DNA of 64,000 bases from Roseateles sp. DAIF2 (lineage in GTDB: Bacteria; Pseudomonadota; Gammaproteobacteria; Burkholderiales; Burkholderiaceae_C). Location: assembly GCF_015624425.1 (NCBI RefSeq), contig NZ_CP049919.1:4340001-4404000 (forward strand), read 5' to 3'. Shown one piece after another: positions 1-10,289 of the stretch; within the stretch, counting starts at the first letter, position 1, and each line of letters opens with the position of its first letter. A program made the position numbers and the translations under genes. The notes beneath the pieces are model-generated. The model saw only the letters and a list, made by a program, of their open reading frames with translations. It searched no databases and was not told the origin of the DNA.

Positions 1-444
1 GAAGTACTCGACCGCCGCGTCGCGCGGCAGCACCGAGCGCTCGACCTTCTCGTCCTTCTTGGCCAGCTCGGCCATCTTCTTCTCGATCGCGACCAGATCC
101 TCCGGCGTGAAGGGGCGCTTGTAGGAGAAGTCGTAATAGAAGCCATGCTCGATCACCGGGCCGATCGTGACCTGGGCATCCGGGAACAGCTCCTTGACCG
201 CATAGGCCAGCAGGTGGGCGGTGGAGTGGCGGATCACCTCCAGGCCGTCGGCATCCTTCTCGGTGACGATGGCCAGCTGCGCATCGGCGGCAATCAGATG
301 GCTGGTGTCGACCAGCTTGCCGTCCACGCGGCCGGCCAGCGCGGCCTTGGCCAGGCCGGCGCCGATCGAGGCGGCCACCTGGGCGACGGTGACGGGCGCA
401 TCGAATTCGCGCTTGGAACCGTCGGGCAGTTGAATCGAGATCAT
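1..444 (-). CDS. thrS: Threonine--tRNA ligase, N-terminal part (runs off the window edge)
   Basis: Charges tRNA-Thr with threonine in the cytoplasm. The 148 codons present begin [14 protein letters not shown], which opens the TGS domain (about residues 1-62). The start of the catalytic/editing region follows, with [19 protein letters not shown] carrying the HxxxH zinc-type motif of the ThrRS/AlaRS editing domain. The ATG at 444 is chosen because it opens the TGS domain and has a GGAG-type ribosome site just upstream. The 3' end lies outside the window. The gene sits behind a threonine-rich leader ORF and a strong hairpin plus U-tract, so transcription attenuation is the likely control. The family call is very secure. 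Confidence 0.97.
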   Translation of the reverse strand, partial: MISIQLPDGSKREFDAPVTVAQVAASIGAGLAKAALAGRVDGKLVDTSHLIAADAQLAIVTEKDADGLEVIRHSTAHLLAYAVKELFPDAQVTIGPVIEHGFYYDFSYKRPFTPEDLVAIEKKMAELAKKDEKVERSVLPRDAAVEYF

Positions 445-468
445 GGTGGAGGAGCTCCGGAAAAACAA

Positions 469-493
469 AAAGCGCGGCCGGGAGCCGCGCTTT
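469..493 (-). terminator. Attenuator/terminator hairpin in the thrS leader
   Basis: A perfect 10-bp stem (484-493 with 469-478, 5-nt loop 479-483) is read toward thrS on the minus strand. It is followed immediately by TTTTTGTTTTT, then the thrS ribosome site. This is a textbook intrinsic terminator placed inside a leader. Just upstream, at about 526-534, lies GGCCGCGGC, whose GCCGCG can pair with the CGCGGC in the first arm of the hairpin. That makes a mutually exclusive antiterminator possible. The stem and U-tract are seen directly. The switching behaviour is inferred. Confidence 0.85.
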
Positions 494-536
494 GGAGATC
501 AGGGATGAACGAGAAGACGTGACGAGCCGCGGCCGA

Positions 537-578
537 CTAAACCTCAGAGGTAGTGGTGGTCGTAGTTCGCGGTGTCAT
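537..578 (-). CDS. Threonine-rich leader peptide of thrS
   Basis: A 13-codon ORF reading MTPRTTTTTTSEV ends at a TAG 44 nt before the attenuator stem. Seven of its 13 codons are Thr, including six in a row, and all four threonine codons (ACA, ACT, ACG, ACC) are used. An AAAGG ribosome site lies about 10 nt before the ATG. The run of Thr codons, the early stop, the downstream terminator and thrS itself match the logic of amino-acid biosynthetic attenuators. Ribosome stalling on uncharged tRNA-Thr would free the structure that prevents termination. The ORF is far too short to be found by normal gene callers. Confidence 0.85.
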   Translation of the reverse strand: MTPRTTTTTTSEV

Positions 579-622
579 AACCAGGGCGCCTTTCTCGGTC
601 CTTGTCCGTCACAGATGCTCCG

Positions 623-628
623 ATTGTA
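623..628 (-). promoter_or_regulatory. thrS: Possible -10 element for the thrS leader
   Basis: TACAAT on the minus strand differs from the sigma-70 -10 consensus at one position. It would start a transcript near 616, about 38 nt before the leader peptide. No convincing -35 hexamer is seen at 17 bp, so this is a weak call. Confidence 0.35.
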
Positions 629-638
629 AGCCAGCCGA

Positions 639-1157
639 TTACCAACGGTACAGGCGGCCGTTTTCGATGCGCACCCGGTCACCGACCTTCAGCCCGTCGA
701 GCTGGCCCAGCTCGAACCATTGCTCGGCGCCGCGGCGCTCCAGCTGCACCAGCACCTCGTAGCGGGTGCGGCCGCTGCGCTGGCGTTCGATCTCGTTGCC
801 GACCACCGCGCCGCCGACGGCGCCGGCCACCGTGGCCGCGGCGCGGCCGCTGCCCTTGCCGACCTGGTTGCCCAGGGCACCACCGATCACGCCGCCGATC
901 AGCGCCCCACCGCCGCTGCTGCCGCCGCCCTCGATCTGCTCGATGCTGCGCACATGACCGTATTGCACCGGCGCCTGCGACGGGCCGCCGCTGCCGGGGT
1001 AGCTGCCGCTGGGCGGGTAGCCGCCCTGCTCGTAGACCGGCGCGCGGTTCTGGCGCGGTTCATGGTGGGAGGCGCAGCCGCCCAGGGCCAGCGCCGCCGC
1101 GGCCGTGGCGAGCAGGGCCGTGCGATGCCAGGCAAGTCGCTTGTTGTGGGTGTTCAT
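639..1157 (-). CDS. Glycine-zipper outer-membrane lipoprotein
   Basis: This 172-aa protein has a signal peptide ending in the lipobox ALGGC (Cys about residue 26), so it is probably a lipid-anchored envelope protein. After a Pro/Gly/Ser-rich linker comes a glycine-zipper 2TM-like segment rich in GG and AxxxG repeats (about residues 75-115). A C-terminal tail reads like the small beta domain of the SlyB/17-kDa antigen family. The ATG at 1157 is preferred over the in-frame TTG at 1163 because AAGGAG lies at the right distance from it. The exact role is unknown; such proteins are usually envelope-integrity or stress lipoproteins. It lies just upstream of the thrS leader on the same strand. Confidence 0.85.
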   Translation of the reverse strand: MNTHNKRLAWHRTALLATAAAALALGGCASHHEPRQNRAPVYEQGGYPPSGSYPGSGGPSQAPVQYGHVRSIEQIEGGGSSGGGALIGGVIGGALGNQVGKGSGRAAATVAGAVGGAVVGNEIERQRSGRTRYEVLVQLERRGAEQWFELGQLDGLKVGDRVRIENGRLYRW

Positions 1158-1232
1158 GGTCAATCTCCTTGCAAGGACACATGACCATTAAACGCCCGCC
1201 CGGCACCCGGCGTTGAGCCGGCTTACCTCCGC

Positions 1233-2321
1233 TTACAGCGCTTGCGCGTCCAGGCTCGATGTTTCCACCGCGGCCGCGAACTCGTCGCGCAGCCGCTGGC
1301 TCTCGGCGATCGCGCGCAGCCAGGCCTTGGCACGGGCCTGCACATCATCGCCGTAATGCCTGAAGTCGTCGCGGTCCGGCAGCTTGGCGCGCGGCAGGCT
1401 CTCGATCCAGGCCGGGTTCGGCGACAGCAGCACGACGTTGTCCAGAAAGGCGGTGGCCGCGTGCCGGCCCTTCAGGCTCTTGTCCAGCCAGCCCGGGATC
1501 ACCTGACGCTGGAAATGCGGATACAGCACCAGGCCGTCGCCGGCCATCGCCGCGTAGTTCAGGTGCAGGTGGTAGTCGGTGATGCCGCCGTCCCAGTAGG
1601 CACCGCGCGGCCCGCCGGGAATGTCGTGCACCGCCTGCAACCAGAAGGGGATCGAGCAGCTGGCCAGCACGGCCGGCCGCAGGTTCTGCTCGCTCAGCGC
1701 CACCTGCTGGCTGCGGTAATCGACCAGCGGCATCGGCAGCGGCGCGCGCGGGTCGGAGAACACCACGCGCTCCAGCCAGGCCCCCATCACGCGCCGGCCC
1801 AGCAGATTGGCCGCGAAGGCGCCGGTATAGCCCAGCGGCGTGCGCAGCCGCCCTTCCCGGCCCAGGATATGGCGCCCGCGCGAGGTGAACACATGCAGGC
1901 GGTAGCGCGGATGGCTCAAGACCTGGCCCTCGCGGCCGCCGAAGCTCTCGCCCAGCTTGGCGCTGAAGCCGCGCGACACCGTTGCGGCGCTCGGGCGCCG
2001 GCCCGGCTCGCTGTCGTAGCGCTGGTGCACATAGTCGTCGGCCATGCGCGCGAAGGCGCGCGTCATCTCGGCATCGTCGCGCCCCAGGCAGGCGGTGGCC
2101 ATGCGCCAGGCGCCGATCGAAGCCCCAAGCAGATGCACCTCCTGCGTGCTGCGGCCCAGCCAGGGGCCGAACAGGTACTGGTCGAGCGGATTCAGGATCA
2201 GGCCCTTGGGCCCGCCGGCCGCGGCCGGCACCACGCGCACATCCTCCGGCCGCAGGCCGCGCTCGCGCAGGCGCGCCCGGGCGCGCGGGCCGGCGTGGAT
2301 CTGCAGCGCGTGGAGCTTCAT
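1233..2321 (-). CDS. Patatin-like phospholipase/acyl hydrolase
   Basis: A 362-aa protein with the patatin Ser-Asp dyad elements in order. The glycine-rich oxyanion motif GGPKG is near residue 33, nucleophile elbow GASIG near 61-65, and the DGG aspartate (WDGGITDYH) near 228. No signal peptide is visible, so a cytoplasmic or intracellular-membrane role is likely. The ATG at 2321 lies 17 bp after the stop of the TonB-dependent receptor, so the two are probably co-transcribed. A purine-rich GAGAGAG serves as ribosome site. Substrate is not predictable; lipid or acyl-ester hydrolysis is the family function. Confidence 0.85.
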   Translation of the reverse strand: MKLHALQIHAGPRARARLRERGLRPEDVRVVPAAAGGPKGLILNPLDQYLFGPWLGRSTQEVHLLGASIGAWRMATACLGRDDAEMTRAFARMADDYVHQRYDSEPGRRPSAATVSRGFSAKLGESFGGREGQVLSHPRYRLHVFTSRGRHILGREGRLRTPLGYTGAFAANLLGRRVMGAWLERVVFSDPRAPLPMPLVDYRSQQVALSEQNLRPAVLASCSIPFWLQAVHDIPGGPRGAYWDGGITDYHLHLNYAAMAGDGLVLYPHFQRQVIPGWLDKSLKGRHAATAFLDNVVLLSPNPAWIESLPRAKLPDRDDFRHYGDDVQARAKAWLRAIAESQRLRDEFAAAVETSSLDAQAL

Positions 2322-2338
2322 CGTCGGCCGACTCTCTC

Positions 2339-4573
2339 TCAGAACTTCATTTCGAGATTGGCCGCGAAGAAGGTGCGACCGAAGCGCTGATTGTGGGTGC
2401 GCTGGCCGTCGCTGTAGATCACATCGGTGACAGGATCCAACGCCGCCACATTGTTGGCCGAGAGCCGCAGCGAATACTGGCGGCTGAACATGTACTGCGC
2501 GAAGACATCCAGCGAGCGCGAGCGCGAGACCTCCTGCAGCTGCGTCGGCGTCTGCTGCGTGCCGTAGCCCGGCATGTAGACCAGGCCCGCACCCAGGGTC
2601 AGCGGCAGGCTCTTGAGCTTGTAGTCGAAGCCCAGGTTCACCGCATAGGGATGCTGCGAATCGAGCCGGTTGTCCGGCCCGGGCAGGCCCTCGACCTTGG
2701 AGCGGTAGAAGCTCAGCGAACCGCGCAGGTTCAGGTTGGTGCTCGGGTCGAACAAGGCCGGCATCAGCTCGCCGGCGCGGCCCTTCAACTCGAGCTCGAT
2801 GCCGCTGGTGCGGGCGCCGGCAAGATTGACCGGGCGTGAGACATAGCGCTGCACCGTCGCCCAGGACACATCCTCCAGGAAGACGTCGTTGCGGATCAGG
2901 TCCTTGATGCGGCGGTGGAACAGGCTGACGCTGAACAGCCCGCCGCCGGTGAAGTATTTTTCGTAGGCGATGTCCAGCCCGGTCGCCAGCTCCGGCTTCA
3001 GATTCGGGTTGCCGATGCGATCCGGCGCGGTTTCCGGATTGGGCTTGCTCAGCGGATAGGTGGTGTTGACGGAGGGGCGCGCCATCAACGCCTGCAGCTC
3101 CGGCGCCTTGTAGCTGCGCGTCAGGCTGGCGCGGATCATGTCCCGGCCCTTGGGGTCGATCTTGTAGTTCAGATGCCAGAGCGGCGTCAGCACATGACTG
3201 CTGTTGCGCAGGTCCTGGGTCCGGCCGTCGCGGCTGAGTTGGCTGGTCGTGACGATGCGCTCGGTGCGCAAGCCGAAGTAGGTCGACCACTGCGGACTGA
3301 TCTCCCACTCGTCCTGCACAAAGAAGGCCGTGCGCTTGACCTGGGCCTCGAAGGGCCGACCCTCGAAGTCGGGCAGCAGATCGCGCCCGTCCTGAGTGAC
3401 GCTGCGCACCTCGTCGCGGCGGCGGTATTCCAGGTCCCAACCCAGGGTCAGACCATGCGAGTCGCCCAGGCTCTGCGAGTACTTGCCGCTCTGGGTCAGG
3501 CCGCGGTCCTTGTTGTCGCCGTCGGTATGGCGCTGCAGCGGCTTCTTGCCACCCAGGCCATCCAGATCCGTCGTGTAGCGCGCCCGCGAGGTCTGGCCGC
3601 CGAGCTTCAGCTCCAGGCGCTGGCCTTCCTCGAAACGCTTGGTCCAATGCAGATTGCTGCGCAGCATCTGCCAGGAGCCCGTGTTCAGATAGCTGTCGTC
3701 CAGGCTGGGCGGGGTCTCGCCGGCCAGCAAGTCGGTCACGGTGCGGCCCCGGTTGTTCCACTCGTTGCGCTGCAGAAAACTCTGCCAGGCCAGGGTCTCG
3801 TCGTCGGCCAGCTTCCAGTTCAGGCGCGGGCCGAAGTTGACGCCGCCGCCCCAGCCGGTCTCCGCACTCTGCGAGGTCACATGCAGGCGCTGCTTCAGCT
3901 CATCCTTCGTATCCCGCTCCCCCTCGCTCTCATTGCGCACCCGCCACTGGAAGCCCGAGACCGGCAGCACCATCGACAGATTGCCGAAGCGCTCGCCATA
4001 GGTGGCGGTGAACGAGGGCCGGGGCTCGTCGTAGTTGTAGCCCATGCCCAGGCGCAGATCGCGCTGGCTCTGGCGCGGCGCGTCCTTCAGGATGATGTTG
4101 ATCGTGCCGGCGATGGCCTGGGCGCTGTGCTCGGCGGTCGGGCCCTTGCTGACCTCGATGCGCTCGACCTGCGCCGGGTTCAGGTTGTCCATCGAGAAGC
4201 CGGGCGGCGCCGGCTCGCCGTTGATCAGGATCTGGGTGTAGCCGGCGCCCAGGCCGCGCATGCGCGGCGCCCCGCCCTGCACATTGACGCCGGGCAGGCG
4301 CTTCAGCACATCGGAGACATTGGTGTCACCGTACTTGTCCAGCTCCTCGCGGCCATAGATCTGCTTGGCCACCGAGGCGCGGCGGCGCAGCTCGGTGTCG
4401 CTCTGCTGGCGCGACTGGATCTCGACCCGCTCCAGCCGGTTGCCCGAGCTCGGCCGCGGCTCCTCCATGCCGGACGGCATGTCCTGGGCCAGGGCGGCGG
4501 TGGCGCTCAGGCCACCCGACAGCGCGGCGCACAGAAAGGCGCTAGCGGCGGCTACGGGATGTCGGTTCAACAA
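2339..4573 (-). CDS. TonB-dependent outer-membrane receptor
   Basis: A 744-aa protein with a signal peptide ending around AALAQ (residue 30). A plug domain follows (about residues 60-170, with DVLKRLPGVNVQGG and INGEP), then a beta-barrel that ends in a terminal aromatic residue (NLEMKF), as barrels inserted by BAM do. The start is a TTG at 4573, supported by GGAG at 8 nt; the nearby ATG is out of frame. It imports an unknown ligand (siderophore, polymer or similar). No Fur-like box was seen in the 170 bp upstream. It probably forms an operon with the patatin gene downstream. Confidence 0.92.
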   Translation of the reverse strand: MLNRHPVAAASAFLCAALSGGLSATAALAQDMPSGMEEPRPSSGNRLERVEIQSRQQSDTELRRRASVAKQIYGREELDKYGDTNVSDVLKRLPGVNVQGGAPRMRGLGAGYTQILINGEPAPPGFSMDNLNPAQVERIEVSKGPTAEHSAQAIAGTINIILKDAPRQSQRDLRLGMGYNYDEPRPSFTATYGERFGNLSMVLPVSGFQWRVRNESEGERDTKDELKQRLHVTSQSAETGWGGGVNFGPRLNWKLADDETLAWQSFLQRNEWNNRGRTVTDLLAGETPPSLDDSYLNTGSWQMLRSNLHWTKRFEEGQRLELKLGGQTSRARYTTDLDGLGGKKPLQRHTDGDNKDRGLTQSGKYSQSLGDSHGLTLGWDLEYRRRDEVRSVTQDGRDLLPDFEGRPFEAQVKRTAFFVQDEWEISPQWSTYFGLRTERIVTTSQLSRDGRTQDLRNSSHVLTPLWHLNYKIDPKGRDMIRASLTRSYKAPELQALMARPSVNTTYPLSKPNPETAPDRIGNPNLKPELATGLDIAYEKYFTGGGLFSVSLFHRRIKDLIRNDVFLEDVSWATVQRYVSRPVNLAGARTSGIELELKGRAGELMPALFDPSTNLNLRGSLSFYRSKVEGLPGPDNRLDSQHPYAVNLGFDYKLKSLPLTLGAGLVYMPGYGTQQTPTQLQEVSRSRSLDVFAQYMFSRQYSLRLSANNVAALDPVTDVIYSDGQRTHNQRFGRTFFAANLEMKF

Positions 4574-4757
4574 GGGAAAGGCTCCATGGAGTCGTCAGCG
4601 TCGGGCCGGCACGATAAGGGCGCGCCGGCCTCCTGTCGCAGCGAATGCGATCAAATGCTGGAAGCGGGGCGCCAAGCGCGTGGCTGCGGCACTGTAGCCG
4701 CGCCGGCACACCCACCTGGGCGAGGAGCGCCCCGAAAACCCCGATGGAGCCTGACGA

Positions 4758-7094
<2,337 letters not shown>

Positions 7095-7222
7095 AACGTC
7101 GGAACGAAAACAACCAAGCGCAGAAGTTTGCCATAGCGCCCAGACCCGCCCCGACCCGGCTCGTCCGCCGCCGGGGCTCGACTACCATCGAGCGCCAAGC
7201 CGTTCAGGGAGAAACAGGGATC

Positions 7223-7936
7223 ATGAAGCTGATGGTGATCGGCGCGAGCCAGGGCCTGGGTCGCGCCTTCGTCGAGGGCCTGCCTGACCCCGGCGATCTG
7301 GTGGTCGGCGTCTCGCGCCGCGCGCCGCAGCCGGCGCCGGCCCTGCCGCCGGCGGTCGAGCTGCAATGGATCGAGGCCGACATGGCGCAGCCGCTGGAGG
7401 CGGCGCAGCGCATCGAGAGCCAGGCCCCGGCCGGGCTGGACGCGCTGATCTACAACCTCGGCGTCTGGGAGACCCAGGCCTTCGGCCCGGACTACCGCTT
7501 CCTGGAGAGCGACGACGCCGAGCTGATGCGCCTGGTCGACATCAACATTACCGGCGCGCTGCTGCTGCTCAAGCGCCTGCTGGCCGCCCCCGGCCGCAAG
7601 CCGCAGCTGATCCTGACCGGCTCGACCTCGGGCCTGCGCCGAAGCGGCCGGCCCGAGCTGGCCTTCGGCGCCAGCAAGTTCGCGCTCAGCGGCATGGCCG
7701 ACGCGCTGCGCGAGAGCTTTCGCGCGCAGCGGCTGGCGGTGACCTGCCTGCAGCTCGGCTATCTGAACACCGAGGACGATCTGCGCATCCCCGTCGCGCA
7801 GGCCGCCGCGCGCGGCGCGGGGCAACTGGTGCCGCTGCACGATGTCGTGGCCCTGACCCGCAGCCTGCTGCGCCTGTCCGACGCCGCCTTCGTGCGCGAA
7901 CTGGTGCTGCCGGCGATCGCCGACGAACGATTCTGA
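7223..7936 (+). CDS. SDR-family protein lacking the catalytic tyrosine
   Basis: A 237-aa Rossmann protein with the short-chain dehydrogenase cofactor motif GASQGLG at residues 7-13, NLG in place of NAG near 80, and the active-site serine region LTGSTSG near 132. The YxxxK motif reads FGASK, so Tyr is replaced by Phe while the Lys is kept. Catalysis may be lost, altered or different. The ATG at 7223 follows GGGAGAAACAGGG. The GNAT genes follow closely on the same strand. No substrate can be suggested. Confidence 0.8.
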   Translation: MKLMVIGASQGLGRAFVEGLPDPGDLVVGVSRRAPQPAPALPPAVELQWIEADMAQPLEAAQRIESQAPAGLDALIYNLGVWETQAFGPDYRFLESDDAELMRLVDINITGALLLLKRLLAAPGRKPQLILTGSTSGLRRSGRPELAFGASKFALSGMADALRESFRAQRLAVTCLQLGYLNTEDDLRIPVAQAAARGAGQLVPLHDVVALTRSLLRLSDAAFVRELVLPAIADERF

Positions 7937-7953
7937 ACCCCGGGAACACAGCG

Positions 7954-8394
7954 ATGAGCACCGCCATCCGGACCATGTCCATCACCGACTACGACGCCGT
8001 GCTGCGGCTGATGCAGGAGACCCCGGGCGTCTCCGTGCGCGACGCCGATTCGCGCGAGGCCACCGAACGCTATCTGGCGCGCAATCCCGGCCTGAGCTTC
8101 GTGGCCAGCGCGCCGGACGGCCGCCTGCTCGGCTGCATCATGAGCGGCCACGATGGCCGGCGCGGCTATCTGCAGCATCTGGTGGTGCGGCCCGAGCAGC
8201 GCCGCCAGGGCATCGCGAACCGCCTGGTCGAGCATTGCCTCGCGGCGCTGGCGGCCCTGGGCATCCAGAAGTCCCATGTCGACGTGTTCCGCAGCAACGA
8301 GCTGGCACAGGCCTACTGGGCCAGCCAGGGCTGGCTGCGGCGCGACGATCTGCACCGCTTCTCGCTGGTGCGCGGCGGCAGCGAGAACGCCTGA
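7954..8394 (+). CDS. GNAT-family N-acetyltransferase
   Basis: A 146-aa single GNAT domain. The acetyl-CoA-binding loop is VVRPEQRRQGIANRLVEH (V..R..RxxGxA/G motif A) around residues 76-93, and YWASQGW near 120 is the typical C-terminal motif B. The ATG at 7954 lies 15 nt after the SDR stop. The stop overlaps the next acetyltransferase start (TGATG), so translational coupling is likely. The acceptor substrate is unknown. Confidence 0.85.
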   Translation: MSTAIRTMSITDYDAVLRLMQETPGVSVRDADSREATERYLARNPGLSFVASAPDGRLLGCIMSGHDGRRGYLQHLVVRPEQRRQGIANRLVEHCLAALAALGIQKSHVDVFRSNELAQAYWASQGWLRRDDLHRFSLVRGGSENA

Positions 8395-8930
8395 TGAGCC
8401 CTTGCCCCGAGGTACCCGGTTTTCTGGTTCGCCCCATCGGTCGGGAAGACGCCGAGGCCTGGGCGCGCTATGCCTGTCTGCCGCAGGTGCGCCAGCACAG
8501 TAGCTCGACCGCGCGCAGCGCCGATGACCTGCGGCCGCTGATCGAGCGGGTGCTGGCCGGCGGCGCGGACGCACCGCTGCGTTTCGTGCTGCGCCAAGCC
8601 GGCGACGCGACGGAGCGCATCGTCGCCACCGTCGGTTTTCACACCATCTCTTCATTGAACGGCAGCGCCGAGATCGGCTACGACGTCGACCCCGAGTTCT
8701 GGGGCCGCGGGCTGGCCAGCGCCGCCTGCCGCGCCGCGACGGCTTGGGGCTTTCGCGTCCGCGGCTGGCACCGCATCCAGGCCACGACGGTGCCGGCCAA
8801 CCTCGGCTCGCAGCGCGTGCTGGAGCGCTGCGGCTACCGGCGCGAGGGTCTGCTGCGCAACTTCCGCATCGTCGCCGGCCTTCCCGCCGACTACTACATG
8901 TATGCCATCATCCCGGAGCCCGCCGCCTGA
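8394..8930 (+). CDS. RimJ/RimL-type GNAT acetyltransferase
   Basis: A 178-aa protein of the ribosomal-protein-alanine acetyltransferase-like branch. Typical features are an N-terminal LVRPIGREDA, mid-protein EIGYDVDPEFWGRGLAS (motif A), and VLERCGYRREGLLR near the end (motif B with the usual GF/GY-xxEG signature). It could acetylate a protein N-terminus or a small molecule. The ATG at 8394 overlaps the stop of the preceding GNAT gene. It ends 9 bp from the convergent flavoprotein gene, and no terminator is visible in that gap. Confidence 0.85.
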   Translation: MSPCPEVPGFLVRPIGREDAEAWARYACLPQVRQHSSSTARSADDLRPLIERVLAGGADAPLRFVLRQAGDATERIVATVGFHTISSLNGSAEIGYDVDPEFWGRGLASAACRAATAWGFRVRGWHRIQATTVPANLGSQRVLERCGYRREGLLRNFRIVAGLPADYYMYAIIPEPAA

Positions 8931-8939
8931 GCGGATCCG

Positions 8940-10226
8940 TCAGCCGCCCTGGGTCCGCAGCCAGGCCGCCGCCCCCGCCCCCGCGGCGCGGCCGCTGGCC
9001 ATGCTGGCGGTCAGCAGGTAGCCGCCGGTGGGCGCTTCCCAGTCCAGCATCTCGCCGGCGCAGAACAGGCCCGGCCGGGCCTTGACCATCAGCGCCGCGT
9101 CCAGCGCCTCGAAGGGCAGGCCGCCGGCGGTGCTGATCGCCTCTTGCACCGGGCGCGCCGCGACCAGCGCCAGCGGCAGGCGCTTGAGCCGCGCGGCCAG
9201 GGTGCTGGCGTCGGAGAACTCGGCCTTGCTCAGCAGCTCGTGCAGCAGGCCGGCCTTCAGGCCCTCGATGCCCAGCCGGCTCTTCAGATGGCTGGAGAGC
9301 GAGCGCGAGCCGCGCGGATGCGCGACCTCGGCCGCCACCTGCTCGGCGCTGCGCCCCGGCAGCAGGTCCAGCTCGATGCGCGCGCGGCCGAACTCGGCGA
9401 TCTCCTCGCGCAGCAGGCTGGACGCCGCATAGATCAGCGAGCCCTCGATGCCCGCGGCGGTGATCACAAACTCGCCCTGGCGCTCAAAGCGGCGCGGCGC
9501 TTCGCCCTGCCCGCTGAAATGCAGCGCCACCGGCTTGACCGGCTGGCCGGCAAAGCGCTCGGCGAACAGCGGGCTCCAGCCGGGCGAGCCGGCATGGGCC
9601 GCGGTGGCGCCGACATCGAAACCGCAGTTGGCCGCGCGCAGCGGCGCGACCGGCAGCCCGCGCTCGGCCAGCAGCGACGCCCAGGCGCCGTCCGAACCCA
9701 GCTGCGGCCAGGACACGCCACCCAGGGCCAGCACGGTGGCATCGGCGCGGACCAGCGCTTCACCCTCGGCGGTCGCGAAGCGCAGCGCGCCCTCGGCATC
9801 CCAGCCCAGCCAGCGCGAGCGCATATGAAAGCGCACGCCGGCCGCGCGCAGCCGCGCCAGCCAGGCGCGCAGCAGCGGCGCGGCCTTCAGGTCGCGCGGG
9901 AACACCCGGCCCGAGGTGCCGACGAAGGTCTCGACGCCCAGCGCCGCGGCCCAGGCGCGCAGCGCCGGGCCGTCGAAGCCGCGCAGCAGCGGCTCCAGCT
10001 GCGGCGCGCGCGCACCGAAGCGCGACAGGAAGGGCGCGAAATCCTCCGAATGGGTCAGGTTCAGGCCGCCCTTGCCGGCCAGCAGGAACTTGCGACCGAC
10101 CGAGGCCATCGCGTCGTAGAGGTCGACCTCGACGCCGGCCGCGCACAGCGCCTCGGCCGCCATCAGGCCGGCCGGGCCGCCGCCGATAACGATGGCGCGG
10201 CGCTGGGTGGGGGTCGGATCGGACAT
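8940..10226 (-). CDS. BaiN/HI0933-type FAD flavoprotein
   Basis: A 428-aa oxidoreductase-like protein. The N-terminal dinucleotide-binding motif is IGGGPAGLMAAE (residues 14-25), followed by the family signature KFLLAGKGGLNLTHSE (about 46-61). The C-terminal FAD contact is LFCAGEMLDWEAPTGGYLL (about 385-403). This matches the HI0933/YhiN family and, by residue pattern, its TIGR03862 subgroup. The substrate is not established for most members. The ATG at 10226 opens the conserved N-terminus. Confidence 0.9.
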   Translation of the reverse strand: MSDPTPTQRRAIVIGGGPAGLMAAEALCAAGVEVDLYDAMASVGRKFLLAGKGGLNLTHSEDFAPFLSRFGARAPQLEPLLRGFDGPALRAWAAALGVETFVGTSGRVFPRDLKAAPLLRAWLARLRAAGVRFHMRSRWLGWDAEGALRFATAEGEALVRADATVLALGGVSWPQLGSDGAWASLLAERGLPVAPLRAANCGFDVGATAAHAGSPGWSPLFAERFAGQPVKPVALHFSGQGEAPRRFERQGEFVITAAGIEGSLIYAASSLLREEIAEFGRARIELDLLPGRSAEQVAAEVAHPRGSRSLSSHLKSRLGIEGLKAGLLHELLSKAEFSDASTLAARLKRLPLALVAARPVQEAISTAGGLPFEALDAALMVKARPGLFCAGEMLDWEAPTGGYLLTASMASGRAAGAGAAAWLRTQGG

Positions 10227-10289
10227 GGCGGGCCTTGGAAAAACGAAGGGCGCGAGTGTGCCAGAAGATGATCGCGCGGCCGATGCCGC

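Noticed and set aside
1233..3761. 842-codon open frame on the minus strand spanning the patatin and part of the TonB receptor
   Set aside because: Only its last 362 codons are the patatin. The rest is an out-of-frame shadow of the receptor gene, held open by high GC.
4588..4757. Riboswitch or Fur box before the TonB receptor
   Set aside because: No B12-box-like, TPP-like or Fur-like sequence is present in this 170-bp gap.
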